DNA of 64,000 bases, from positions 745,997 to 809,996 of the forward strand of contig NZ_LR027603.1 of the NCBI RefSeq assembly GCF_900605495.1, written 5' to 3'. Below the pieces are notes generated by a model. The model searched no databases. It had not been told where the DNA came from and worked only from the letters and a program-made list of their open reading frames with translations. Shown one piece after another: positions 8,317-16,266 of the stretch (position 1 is its first letter; each line of letters starts with the position of its first letter). Source of the stretch: Bacilliculturomica massiliensis (GTDB lineage Bacteria; Bacillota; Clostridia; Peptostreptococcales; Anaerovoracaceae). Both the position numbers and the translations under genes were made by a program.

Positions 8317-9783
8317 ATGAGCCTGTTGGGACAACTGGCCGCCGTCATGGAAGAAAGCCGGGTAGAATACGAGACGCTGAAAGAGACGCCTGCGCCGGTT
8401 TTTCGCTGTCTGGAACAATACTTCGCACAGCGGGACGGAACGCCCGGGGACAGAGCGCACGCCGACGGGGGAACGGGCATGATGCGAAACGGCGCGGCGC
8501 TGGGCGACAATCTGGACTTCATGCGCTGGCTGATCTCGGAACGGAAGATGGCAGGGGCACTGGATCTGATCTATATCGATCCGCCGTTTTTTTCCGGGGC
8601 GAATTACGAGGCGGAGATCCGGATCAGCGCGGAAAAGATCAAGCTGCCCAGAATGAAACAGAAGGCTTACGGGGACACGTGGGAGAACGGCATGGAGGAT
8701 TATCTCCGCATGCTTGCCGTGAGACTGCTTTTTATGCGTGATCTGTTGGCGGACACCGGCGGGATCTGGGTCCATCTGGACTGGCACGCGGCCCATTATG
8801 TGAAGATCATCATGGATGATATATTTGGCCCGGAGAATTTTGTAAATGAAGTGATCTGGACTTACAAGTCGGGAGGCGTCAGTTCCAGACGTTTTGCCCG
8901 GAAGCACGATACGCTGCTGTACTATGCGAAGAGCGGGGCATACTATTTTAAGACGCAAAAGGAGAAATCCTACAATCGGGGATTTCTGCCTTACCGCTTT
9001 AAAGGCGTTCAGGAATACGAGGATGAGATCGGATGGTACACGCTGGTCAATAAAAAAGACGTGTGGCAGATCGACATGGTGGGCAGGACCGCCTCCGAGC
9101 GGACCGGCTACGCCACGCAGAAGCCGGAAGCGCTGCTGGCGCAGATCCTGGAAAGCTGTACCAGAGAAGGGGATCTGTGCGCCGACTTTTTCTGCGGATC
9201 GGGCACGCTGGCGGCCGCGGCGCAGCGGCTGGGCAGAAGATGGATCTGCTGCGATTCGGGGAAACTTGCGGCTGCGGCGGTAAAAAAGAGGATGGCGCGT
9301 CAGAGCGCGGATTTTGACGGCTGGTACTCAAAAGAAGAATGGGGACATAGGATAGAGGACGGCGGGATCTGTGTGAAAGCGCAGCTGCGCCGGACGGACG
9401 AGGGCGGCGCGGCTGCTTTCTGCGCGGAAATAGAGAGCTGCGGCATGCCGGATATCGACGAGCTTCCGCTGAGAAGATCCCAGCGGGAACATCTCAGAAA
9501 GCTGGCGCAGGAAGAGCCCCTGAGTCTGATCGATCACTGGTCGGTGGATTTTCACTATGACGGAGAGGTTTTTCGGCCGCAGGCTGTTGTGCTTAGAAAT
9601 GAGGGAACGCTGGATCTGAGGGCCGAATGGCCGCTGTCCGGCGCAGAGCTGGAGACGCTGGAGAAGGAATGGGCCGGGGCCGGAAAAGAAGCTGGGAAAG
9701 AGCGGGGCGCGCGCCTCGCCGCGGTCAAAGTCTGCGATGTATTCGGCGGCTGTAAATTTGGAGTGACGGAGATACGATCATAA
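8317..9783 (+). CDS. orphan site-specific DNA methyltransferase, beta-class (Mod-like)
   Basis: 488 residues. The catalytic motif IV, DLIYIDPPFFSG, is near residue 87, and the SAM-binding motif I, DLCADFFCGSGTLAAAAQRLGRRW, comes later (about 285-305). That order is typical of beta-class amino-methyltransferases such as type III Mod subunits. Between them lie WVHLDWHAAHYVKIIMDDIFG and the TQKPEALLAQIL block. DPPF argues for N6-adenine rather than cytosine, but this is inference. The last 150 residues are an extension I cannot assign. No restriction gene is nearby, so it looks like a solitary methylase. A GGGGAGGAAA site precedes the ATG. It lies between ygiQ and a YitT gene, likely one transcript. 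Confidence 0.85.
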   Translation: MSLLGQLAAVMEESRVEYETLKETPAPVFRCLEQYFAQRDGTPGDRAHADGGTGMMRNGAALGDNLDFMRWLISERKMAGALDLIYIDPPFFSGANYEAEIRISAEKIKLPRMKQKAYGDTWENGMEDYLRMLAVRLLFMRDLLADTGGIWVHLDWHAAHYVKIIMDDIFGPENFVNEVIWTYKSGGVSSRRFARKHDTLLYYAKSGAYYFKTQKEKSYNRGFLPYRFKGVQEYEDEIGWYTLVNKKDVWQIDMVGRTASERTGYATQKPEALLAQILESCTREGDLCADFFCGSGTLAAAAQRLGRRWICCDSGKLAAAAVKKRMARQSADFDGWYSKEEWGHRIEDGGICVKAQLRRTDEGGAAAFCAEIESCGMPDIDELPLRRSQREHLRKLAQEEPLSLIDHWSVDFHYDGEVFRPQAVVLRNEGTLDLRAEWPLSGAELETLEKEWAGAGKEAGKERGARLAAVKVCDVFGGCKFGVTEIRS

Positions 9784-9801
9784 ATTGGGGGTGCAGGTAG
9801 G

Positions 9802-10698
9802 ATGAATATCAGGGACAGGATAACCGGCGATTCGGTGAAAAAATTTATTATCGATATGGTGTTTGTGTTTGCCGGTTCGGCCATCGGAGCCTTTGCGACC
9901 AACGCTGTGCTGATCCCCAACGGACTTTCCGGCGGCGGGATCACCGGAGTGTGCCGGATTCTGCAGCAGTATGTGGATTTCGATTTTTCTCTTATGTACT
10001 ATGTGCTGGCGCTGGTGGTGCTGGTCGTATGCTGGATCATACTGGGGGCCTGGGAGGCGAAAAAGATCATCGTCATGACCATCGTGTACCCGGCGTTTCT
10101 GGTGTTGTTTGAGGACCTGAATTTTACGCTGCTGGAGCAGAAAGACATGACGCTGGCCTCCGTATTCTACGGTCTCATTGCCGGCGTGGGAAGCGGTCTG
10201 GTCTTTGAACGGGGCTTTTCTTCCGGGGGCACCGACACCATAGCCAAGATCATTAAGGTGAAATGCCTGCCGCACGTGGGGCTGTCGCAGATCCTCATGT
10301 GTGTGGACGGGGCTGTCATCATCGCATCCGGCTTCGTATTCGGAACGAACATCGCGCTCTACGCGCTGATCTCCACCATCGTTTTCGCCAAGTCCTCAGA
10401 AATGATCATGTTCGGGTTTGATCCCAAGGTCGTGCAGCTGGAGATCATCAGCGATCAGCGGGAACAGATCGCCGAATATATTTCCAATGTGATCCAGCGG
10501 GGCATCACCAACGTGGAGATCATGGGTGAGTTCTCGAAGGAAAAGAAAATGAAGATCGTCACCATCTGTTCGCCCCGGGAGAGCATGTTGATCAAGCAGT
10601 TCGTGGCCCAGCTGGACCGTCAGGCTTTTGTTACAGTGGTTCACGTGGACACGGTCTGGGGAAATGGGAGAGGTTTCAGCGACATCAGTGGAAGCTGA
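9802..10698 (+). CDS. YitT family membrane protein (DUF161/DUF2179)
   Basis: 298 residues: about five or six hydrophobic helices (FIIDMVFVFAGSAIGAFATNAVLIPNGLSGGGITG onward), then a soluble C-terminal DUF2179 domain beginning near VVQLEIISDQREQIAEYISN. The AVLIPNGLSGGGITG and GGTDTIAKII segments are family hallmarks. Function unproven; proposed to be a transporter. It starts 18 nt after the methyltransferase stop with a GGGGG...AGG site, so it may belong to the same operon. The last codons run into a GC-rich repeat array. Confidence 0.85.
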   Translation: MNIRDRITGDSVKKFIIDMVFVFAGSAIGAFATNAVLIPNGLSGGGITGVCRILQQYVDFDFSLMYYVLALVVLVVCWIILGAWEAKKIIVMTIVYPAFLVLFEDLNFTLLEQKDMTLASVFYGLIAGVGSGLVFERGFSSGGTDTIAKIIKVKCLPHVGLSQILMCVDGAVIIASGFVFGTNIALYALISTIVFAKSSEMIMFGFDPKVVQLEIISDQREQIAEYISNVIQRGITNVEIMGEFSKEKKMKIVTICSPRESMLIKQFVAQLDRQAFVTVVHVDTVWGNGRGFSDISGS

Positions 10699-10710
10699 GG
10701 AAACGTGTAC

Positions 10711-10829
10711 GGGCAGCGTCTTCGGGGGCAGTGTCTGCGGGCAGCGACTCCGGGGGCAGCGTCTTCGGGGGCAGTGTCTGCGGGCGCAGCGACTCCACGG
10801 GCAGCGTCTTCGTGCTGCGTCTCCGCGGG
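10711..10829. repeat. GC-rich minisatellite (14-15 bp units, about 43 bp higher order)
   Basis: Repeats of the type ggGCAGCGTCTTCGg / ggGCAGTGTCTGCGg / GCAGCGACTCCGg. The triplet recurs at 10713, 10756 and 10801. It lies between the yitT stop and the tRNA promoter and has no believable gene. Confidence 0.85.
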
Positions 10830-10870
10830 CTCTCGAAAAAAACCTTTTCCGAGGAATCTTAAAAAAACAG

Positions 10871-10899
10871 TTGCCAACTATCGCTTGTCCGTGTATAAT
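10871..10899 (+). promoter_or_regulatory. promoter of the tRNA-Val gene
   Basis: TTGCCA (10871-10876), 17-bp spacer, TATAAT (10894-10899). Transcription would begin about 6 nt before the mature tRNA. Confidence 0.82.
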
Positions 10900-10912
10900 A
10901 AGAAATGTCTTT

Positions 10913-10989
10913 GGGCAGTTAGCTCAGCTGGTTAGAGCGCTTGCTCGACAAGCAAGAGGTCGTTGGTTCGAGCCCAATACCGCCCACCA
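10913..10989 (+). tRNA. tRNA-Val, anticodon GAC
   Basis: 77-nt cloverleaf with encoded CCA. Arms: acceptor GGGCAGT/ACCGCCC (one A-C mismatch at pair 5-68), D-arm GCTC/GAGC, anticodon stem CTTGC/GCAAG with loop TCGACAA, T-arm GTTGG/CCAAT with loop TTCGAGC. The anticodon is GAC (valine). Position 33 is C instead of the nearly universal T. The overall layout matches tRNA-Val(GAC) of other bacteria closely. It has its own promoter and terminator. Confidence 0.92.
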
Positions 10990-10993
10990 GATA

Positions 10994-11039
10994 AAAACCG
11001 GTCAAATCATTGGTAATTCAATGTTTGACCGGTTTTTTA
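10994..11039 (+). terminator. terminator of the tRNA gene
   Basis: AAAACCGGTCAAA faces TTTGACCGGTTTT, ending in ttttttat. The A-tract upstream could let it act on the other strand too. Confidence 0.88.
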
Positions 11040-11313
11040 TTTCCTGTATTGCTCACACTGCAGCTTGCCTTTGCCTTTGCATTTACATTTGCGTTTTGCG
11101 GGATGTGAAAAGGGGGACCGCGCTCCCCGCGTAACGTGTGGGAGTAGGTTGGGAGTTTTCAGTTTACTGCAGATTGGCTGGCCTAATGGCGCCTGCTCTT
11201 GCGCAGAGCTGAGGGTTCCGGCGGCGGTGCTCTGCAGCGGGGGATGTTGTGTCTGCCGGTGGGGCCATTGGCGGGGAATGGGTGTTCTGCCGGCGGGGCC
11301 ATCGGCGGGCGAT

Positions 11314-11456
11314 AGGTGAAAACAGCCAAAAAAATCGATTTTCACCTAAATATCCGGAAAAACAGCATGAAATATCCAGTTTATTACATGAAAATAGGCG
11401 AGATCTGCTTAAATAATTAAAATTCACCTATTTTACGAGTCCATATAGGTGAATTT
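11314..11456. repeat. AT-rich hairpin block with AGGTGA/TCACCT cores (copy 1)
   Basis: Two inverted repeats: AGGTGAAAA/TTTTCACCT (11314-11322, 11339-11347) and AAATTCACCTAT/ATAGGTGAATTT (11420-11431, 11445-11456). It sits in a 740-bp gap between the tRNA terminator and the end of the minus-strand nucleoid protein gene. Similar cores recur at 63253-63350. The GC-rich DNA at 11040-11310 shows no gene or other recognisable feature. Confidence 0.7.
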
Positions 11457-11514
11457 GAATAAAAATTCTGCATATCACCCACGGCCGCACCCCGGGTCCG
11501 CTGCCGGGCCGCCC

Positions 11515-11663
11515 AAAGTCCACTCACAGGCCGTCCCCCGGTCTGCTCATAGGCTGCCGACAGCATGCCCCCAGTCCGGTCTGCTCACAGGCCGCCCATC
11601 GGTCTACCCACAGGCACCCACGGGTCTGCTCACAGCCCGCCCCCGGTCCTCCCATACCCCTCT
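11515..11663. repeat. degenerate 23-24 bp minisatellite
   Basis: Imperfect copies of gGTCTGCTCACAGGCCGCCC(a/c)... starting near 11518, 11540, 11578, 11601 and 11623. Gene-free. Confidence 0.7.
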
Positions 11664-11730
11664 TCCTGCGGCTGCATCGGCGGGACTTCAAGACAGCCAG
11701 ACACCCAGATAAAGAGGATTATTCCGCGTA

Positions 11731-12729
11731 TTATTTCGTCATTTCTACATTCTTAATGAGCAGAGAAAGCGTTCCGTCCGGGTTGTTGATGATCTCAAAT
11801 TTGTCCGGCCGGTTGACCATGGACAGGGGCAGCTTGATCTCAATTCCATCTTCCGTAACGATCTTCCGCTTTTTGTTTACTGTCCGGTCCAGATTTTCCG
11901 GAAGCTCGATATGTTCTTCCTCGATCCCCTGACGGGAAAGTTCCTGATAGAATTCCTGCCTGATGGCGGGCACGCCCTTGGAAACGCTGTCGGCCAGGGT
12001 GTCCACATGCATGGAGCGGGTAACGTTGAACTCGTTGCTGATGGTCTTGTCCGCATCCATTTCACTTTTCAGATCGCCGGGATAATACTTTTCCGTCACG
12101 GTCTTCATGGCTTTCTTTACGATATTCAGCTTTTCTTTCGGCGATCTTTCTTCGGGAATGCGCAGGATCTGGCTGGAAATGTATCTCTGATTCTGTCCGT
12201 CGATGCTGTATTTTTTCTCCTTCAGATAGACCTTGTCCATGGCAAAATCGAAGATGAGAAACTCGTCGATCTTCTGAGAGGCGGAAGGCAGGGATACGGG
12301 CTGGCAGACGATCGTGTTGGCGATGTCCTCCGATTGATTGACGAAATGGATGTAGCTGCTTTTGTAGTTCAGTTTCAGCACGGCGAGAAACCGGTCGCTG
12401 CCGTCCTGAAATTCAGAGACCAGCAGGTCGCAGGGGGGAATGTCCCAGGAGCTGATGGCGTTGAAAAAAGCGTTGGCGAATCGTTTGCTCAGATCGACGA
12501 AGCAGTCCGGAGTCTCCTTCATCTTCTGCACTTCCGTGAACATGTCGCAGGGATTTTCCGGTATGGAGATGATCTTGACGTCTTCGTCCTGATATGCTCT
12601 GGAGATGTGGGCGCTGATGTAGTCGCCGGCTTCCTCCAGATCCAGGAGCCGGTCGGACAGAACCGGAACGCCTGCATTGCGATCCAGAATATGTAATATG
12701 GCCTGTCTCAATATAAAATCTTTACTCAT
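11731..12729 (-). CDS. nucleoid-associated protein (NdpA/YejK family)
   Basis: 332 residues matching the 37-kDa nucleoid-associated (NA37) family, which includes E. coli YejK: an N-terminal LRQAILHILDRNAGVPVLSD block, a central FLAVLKLNYKSSYIH strand region and a C-terminal IVTEDGIEIKLPLSMVN segment. Members bind DNA or nucleoid; the exact role is unknown. The frame is open upstream, but MSKDFILRQ at 12729 is the natural N-terminus; a GGAGG lies upstream at a longish 13-nt distance and no closer start exists. No partner genes are adjacent. Confidence 0.85.
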   Translation of the reverse strand: MSKDFILRQAILHILDRNAGVPVLSDRLLDLEEAGDYISAHISRAYQDEDVKIISIPENPCDMFTEVQKMKETPDCFVDLSKRFANAFFNAISSWDIPPCDLLVSEFQDGSDRFLAVLKLNYKSSYIHFVNQSEDIANTIVCQPVSLPSASQKIDEFLIFDFAMDKVYLKEKKYSIDGQNQRYISSQILRIPEERSPKEKLNIVKKAMKTVTEKYYPGDLKSEMDADKTISNEFNVTRSMHVDTLADSVSKGVPAIRQEFYQELSRQGIEEEHIELPENLDRTVNKKRKIVTEDGIEIKLPLSMVNRPDKFEIINNPDGTLSLLIKNVEMTK

Positions 12730-12795
12730 AGATATGATATGACCTCCGTTTTCACACTTGTTTATCAGAAATACGGCTATCTGCAAGATCCGCGT

Positions 12796-12886
12796 ATCAC
12801 GTCCGTGGCCGCACGGAATCCGCGGATACGATCTCCGCTTTTCCCGCCACGCAGTCCACGCATCGCGTCCGCGGGCGCACGGGATC
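12796..12886. repeat. pair of 25-bp GC-rich direct repeats
   Basis: ATCACGTCCGTGGCCGCACG... at 12796 and ATCGCGTCCGCGGGCGCACG... at 12862, 66 bp apart, about 20 of 25 positions identical. The rest of the 12730-12985 gap shows no gene. Confidence 0.6.
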
Positions 12887-12989
12887 TGTAAAGCAGCCGC
12901 CATGGGGCCATTTTACCATATTTGATCAATGCTGACTACGGCAAATTCTGCGGAAAGACGCCGGCTGCCCAATCGGCCGCAGGAAGCTG

Positions 12990-13041
12990 TTGACATTAGC
13001 GATAATCGATATTATAATCTTATTAACGATATTCGATATTA
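12990..13041 (+). promoter_or_regulatory. consensus promoter and probable PadR operator
   Basis: Perfect TTGACA (12990-12995), 17-bp spacer and perfect TATAAT (13013-13018). The spacer and start region carry repeated (A)TCGATATT motifs (about 13006, 13033) forming an imperfect dyad, ATCGATATTATAAT...ATTAACGATATTCGAT. PadR-like genes commonly repress themselves from such sites; direct binding is inference. Confidence 0.78.
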
Positions 13042-13057
13042 GAGAGGGGGCAGAGGG

Positions 13058-13384
13058 ATGGCTCGGGAGAAGTTCGGCACATTGACGGAACAGATGTTTT
13101 ACATCCTCTTATGTCTGCAGACGGAGTGCTGTGGAATGGACATTATGGAGCAGGTCCGGGCGATGACGGGAGGCCGGGTGCTCATCGGCCCCGGCACGCT
13201 GTATCATCTGCTGGACGATTTCGTGACAGCCGGAATGATCCGCGAGACAAAGGTGGAGGGACGCAGGCGGAGCTATCTGATCACGGAGGCGGGGCTTGCG
13301 GCGCTGGACGCGGAGTATTGCCGGCTGCTGGAACTGGCGGAAGACTATCGGCGCAGTCGGCTGGGGGGAGGAGCAAGACCATGA
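13058..13384 (+). CDS. PadR-family transcriptional regulator
   Basis: 108 residues, a typical short PadR protein. Winged-helix DNA-binding domain: FYILLCLQTECCGMDIMEQV, then the family motif GPGTLYHLLDDFVTAGMIRE and the wing EGRRRSYLITEAG. It ends in a short C-terminal helix. Its stop overlaps the next ATG by 4 bp (ATGA, 13381-13384), so the two are translated together. The pairing of a PadR regulator with a DUF2812 membrane protein is common in Firmicutes. The perfect promoter just upstream suggests strong, repressible expression. Confidence 0.9.
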   Translation: MAREKFGTLTEQMFYILLCLQTECCGMDIMEQVRAMTGGRVLIGPGTLYHLLDDFVTAGMIRETKVEGRRRSYLITEAGLAALDAEYCRLLELAEDYRRSRLGGGARP

Positions 13385-14787
13385 AAACAAAGAAACGAAG
13401 GTATGAGAATTACTGGTTCTACGATTACTGCGGGATCGCCGCACACCTGGAGGAGATGGCGGAGAAGGGATGGCTGATCAGCCGTGTCACCCCTTTTTGG
13501 TGGGAATACCGAAAGATCGAACCCAGGCGCTTGAGATTTTCCGTCACCTATTTTTCGGAAGCTTCGGATTTCAATCCCTATCCCACTGAAAACCAGCAGA
13601 CCTTTCTGGAGTATTGCGGGGAGGCGGGCTGGCGACTGGCGGCGGAGTGGGCGCAGATGCAGATGTTCTATTCCGAACGGGAGGAGCCGATCCCCATCGA
13701 GACGGACGAAGGGGTAAAACTGCGTGCCATCCACAGGGCCATGAAGAAGAATTTTCTGCCAAGCAGCATTCTGCTGGCTGGGCTGGCGGTGCTTCAGCTG
13801 TTCATGCAGGCCTTTAATTTTAGGAACGGTCCCGCCCGTTGGCTGGCTGACGGCACGGCGCTCACAGCAGGACTGCTGTGGCTGCTCGTTCTGGTGATCA
13901 GCGCCTTCAGCCTGTTGGGCTATGCATGCTGGTATGGGCGCTCGAAGCGGGCGGTGGAGACAGGCGGGAGCTGCGCCATTCCGGGGCAGCGTTACCGGGC
14001 CCTGTCCAGAGCCTCGACGGTCATCGTTCTGATCTCGCTGGCTTTGTGGTTTTGCAGCGTGTTAAAGACACACACGTGGTGGATCACCGCCGCAGTGATC
14101 GGCTATATGGTGCTGCTCCTTGCGCTGGTATTCGGAACAAAAAATATCATGAAGAAGATGAGAGCGCCGGGGAGCGTCAACCGGACCGTTACGACAGCGG
14201 TCTGCATCGTGCTTTCCATCGCCCTTACGGCGGCGCTGACAGTGGGCATACTGCGGGGCCGGCGCGCGGGGCTGTTTTCCAGCCGGCAGCCTGAGATCTA
14301 TACGTCTGCGGCGCCTGACGGGACTATGTGGGAATGGGAGATCTATCACGATCCCCTGCCGCTGAGAGTGGAGGATCTGACCGTTGTGGATTATGAACAT
14401 TATTCCTGCCAGTGGGATGCTCGGGAAACGTTTTTGGCGGGATATTATGAGGGCCGTCAGGACGCACCTCCCGACGGCTCCGACGTTCCAGAATTGTCTT
14501 ATACCATTTCAGATGTGAAATTTGCGCCGCTGTATGGCGTCTGTCTTGAAGATGCGCTGAAGGTCTATGATTACGAGGACGACGTACCGGAGGAGGAACG
14601 GGCGTACTGGGAGAAGACAGACAGCACAGGATGGGAGGCGGACGCGGTCTATCGGCTGTACCGCGGCGGCCAGCCATGGCTGAACCGGTATGTGATATGC
14701 TGGGAAGACCGCATCGTATCTGTGACCTTCAGCTGGGAGATCACGCGGGAGCAGGCGGCGGCCGCGGCCGCTGGGCTTCGTCGGTAA
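13381..14787 (+). CDS. DUF2812 domain membrane protein
   Basis: About 468 residues. Residues 1-120 form the DUF2812 part (YDYCGIAAHLEEMAEKGWLISRV, then RRLRFSVTYF and FLEYCGEAGWRLAAEWAQMQMF). Then come membrane helices around residues 122-140, 157-180, 208-230, 236-253 and 268-290, and an extracellular C-terminal domain of about 170 residues. Its partner PadR probably represses it until an unknown signal appears. Function unknown; related proteins are sometimes linked to stress or antibiotic response. The ATG at 13381 is fixed by the overlap with padR. An upstream-open frame overlaps padR entirely and is not real. Confidence 0.82.
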   Translation: MKTKKRRYENYWFYDYCGIAAHLEEMAEKGWLISRVTPFWWEYRKIEPRRLRFSVTYFSEASDFNPYPTENQQTFLEYCGEAGWRLAAEWAQMQMFYSEREEPIPIETDEGVKLRAIHRAMKKNFLPSSILLAGLAVLQLFMQAFNFRNGPARWLADGTALTAGLLWLLVLVISAFSLLGYACWYGRSKRAVETGGSCAIPGQRYRALSRASTVIVLISLALWFCSVLKTHTWWITAAVIGYMVLLLALVFGTKNIMKKMRAPGSVNRTVTTAVCIVLSIALTAALTVGILRGRRAGLFSSRQPEIYTSAAPDGTMWEWEIYHDPLPLRVEDLTVVDYEHYSCQWDARETFLAGYYEGRQDAPPDGSDVPELSYTISDVKFAPLYGVCLEDALKVYDYEDDVPEEERAYWEKTDSTGWEADAVYRLYRGGQPWLNRYVICWEDRIVSVTFSWEITREQAAAAAAGLRR

Positions 14788-14827
14788 CGGGATATGAGAC
14801 GCCGCAGGCTGGCGGCAGGCGTTCAGA

Positions 14828-14980
14828 AATTTGATTGTACGCGCGGATACACCGCCTGAGCGACGACTGATCGGGGTTTTGCAGTGTGTTGCACAGGAAT
14901 TTGAATGTTCGCGGGGTGCGTCGCCCGAGCGCTGGCTGATCGGGGTTTTGCGGCGCGCGCTGCAGCAATTTGGATGTTGG
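14828..14980. repeat. 70-bp tandem repeat (2.2 copies)
   Basis: Units starting AATTTG at 14828, 14898 and 14967 (periods 70 and 69). The conserved part of each is the 3' half, CTGATCGGGGTTTTGC. The third, partial unit carries the GGAGG ribosome site of the next gene at 14981, so the array directly abuts a gene start. Confidence 0.8.
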
Positions 14981-14991
14981 GGAGGTCAGCT

Positions 14992-15846
14992 TTGAATCAG
15001 AATAAGAAAGAGGATAATTTTATGCTGTCCCAGATCGAGGACAGGATCCGTCAGTGCGAGGATCATTACATGATCACAACGACGGGATTTTTGGATATGA
15101 GACAGTGCACTCTTGCGGAGGGCGTCTGCCGGAAGCACAGAGGACTGCGGTATGCGTTCTACGGCGGATACGGTGATGCGGAGCGGCGGATGGCGGTGTT
15201 TTTTCCGGATTACGTGGAGTTCCCGGGGAAAGACGCCCGGGCGGCCGCAGAGGGACGTCTGGACGGGGAGCCGGAAGATGCGGCGGTCCGCTTTTTTCTG
15301 GAAAACCCCGAAGATGATCCGCTGACCGTGATCCGCGCGGTGGCGCCCTCTGGCGCGGCGGTGAGCAGAAAGCTGACTCACAGGGATTACCTTGGTTCTC
15401 TGGTGGGTCTGGGACTGAAGAGGGAAATGATCGGAGATATTCTGGTGCGGGGAGACGGCGCAGATATTCTGGCGGCAAAAGAAATAGAGGAGTTTCTGCT
15501 GTTTCACTACGGCAAGGCGGGACGGGCCAGCCTGGAACTGTCTGCCGTTCCGGTCTCGCAGCTTATCGTGCCGGAGGGGGCGCGTCAGGAGAAGAGCGAC
15601 ACGGTGGCTTCGCTCAGGCTGGACAACGTGATCGCCTCCGTGTTTTCCACTTCACGGTCCGGCGCGGCGGACGCGGTCCGCGGAGGGCTGGTATTCGTCA
15701 ACGGACTGCAGGTGCAAAAGCCTGATACGCCGGTGAAGGAAGGGGATCGGCTGGTGCTGAGGGGAAAGGGCAAGGCGGTGCTGAAAGAGGTGGGCGGTCA
15801 GACCCGCAAGGACAGGATCTTTGTCCGCTTCGACCGTTTTCTTTAG
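14992..15846 (+). CDS. ylmH: YlmH-like S4-domain RNA-binding protein
   Basis: About 284 residues. The N-terminal part has the YlmH signature TGFLDMRQ, then YAFYGGYGDAERRMAVFFPDY and THRDYLGSLVGLGLKREMIGDI. The last 75 residues are an S4 domain (LRLDNVIASVFSTSRSGAADAVRGGLVFVNG). In Firmicutes ylmH lies in the division cluster after sepF and before divIVA, and the protein acts in ribosome rescue or quality control. Here it is alone. The TTG at 14992 is the best start: GGAGG lies 6 nt upstream and the resulting N-terminus has the usual distance to FLDMRQ. An ATG at 15022 is the alternative. Confidence 0.85.
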   Translation: MNQNKKEDNFMLSQIEDRIRQCEDHYMITTTGFLDMRQCTLAEGVCRKHRGLRYAFYGGYGDAERRMAVFFPDYVEFPGKDARAAAEGRLDGEPEDAAVRFFLENPEDDPLTVIRAVAPSGAAVSRKLTHRDYLGSLVGLGLKREMIGDILVRGDGADILAAKEIEEFLLFHYGKAGRASLELSAVPVSQLIVPEGARQEKSDTVASLRLDNVIASVFSTSRSGAADAVRGGLVFVNGLQVQKPDTPVKEGDRLVLRGKGKAVLKEVGGQTRKDRIFVRFDRFL

Positions 15847-15881
15847 AACAGCAGGCGGAGATCATGCGGTATTCGGCCCCC

Positions 15882-16053
15882 AGGTCTGCCGTCGGATCTG
15901 CTGCCGGGTCGGCCCCCAGGTCTGCTGCAGGGTCTGCCGTCTGGTCCGCCGCCGGGTCGGCCCCCAGGTCGGCTGCGGGGTCCGCTCCCAGGTGGTCCGC
16001 TCCCAGGTCTGCTGCAGGGCCTGCCGTCTGGTCCGCCGCCGGGTCGGTCCCCG
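15882..16053. repeat. GC-rich minisatellite (about 12-bp GGTCTGCCG-type units)
   Basis: Many imperfect units of GGTCYGCYGYC(G/T) type. A segment of about 50 bp starting near 15917 recurs near 16004 (87 bp apart). The array starts right after the ylmH stop. The remaining 16054-16266 is AT-rich leader DNA without a clear promoter. Confidence 0.82.
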
Positions 16054-16266
16054 TTCGGACGATATAAAACCGTATGGATCTCACAGCGGGTATTTTTGTT
16101 AATTATTTTTTCTTCCTCCAGAGCTTTTGAAATATTCTGAAATATGATAAACTGTTCTTATCTCATTTCATTTTAAGTGAGACATTTGACAGGAAAACAG
16201 GATATTTTACAGGCTGGCGCTTCCAGAAAACGGAAGAATGCAGCGCTGAAGCGAGGGGGGGATACG

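Noticed and set aside
11911-12696. 261-codon plus-strand frame
   Set aside because: Shadow of the minus-strand nucleoid-associated protein gene, which has clear family motifs.
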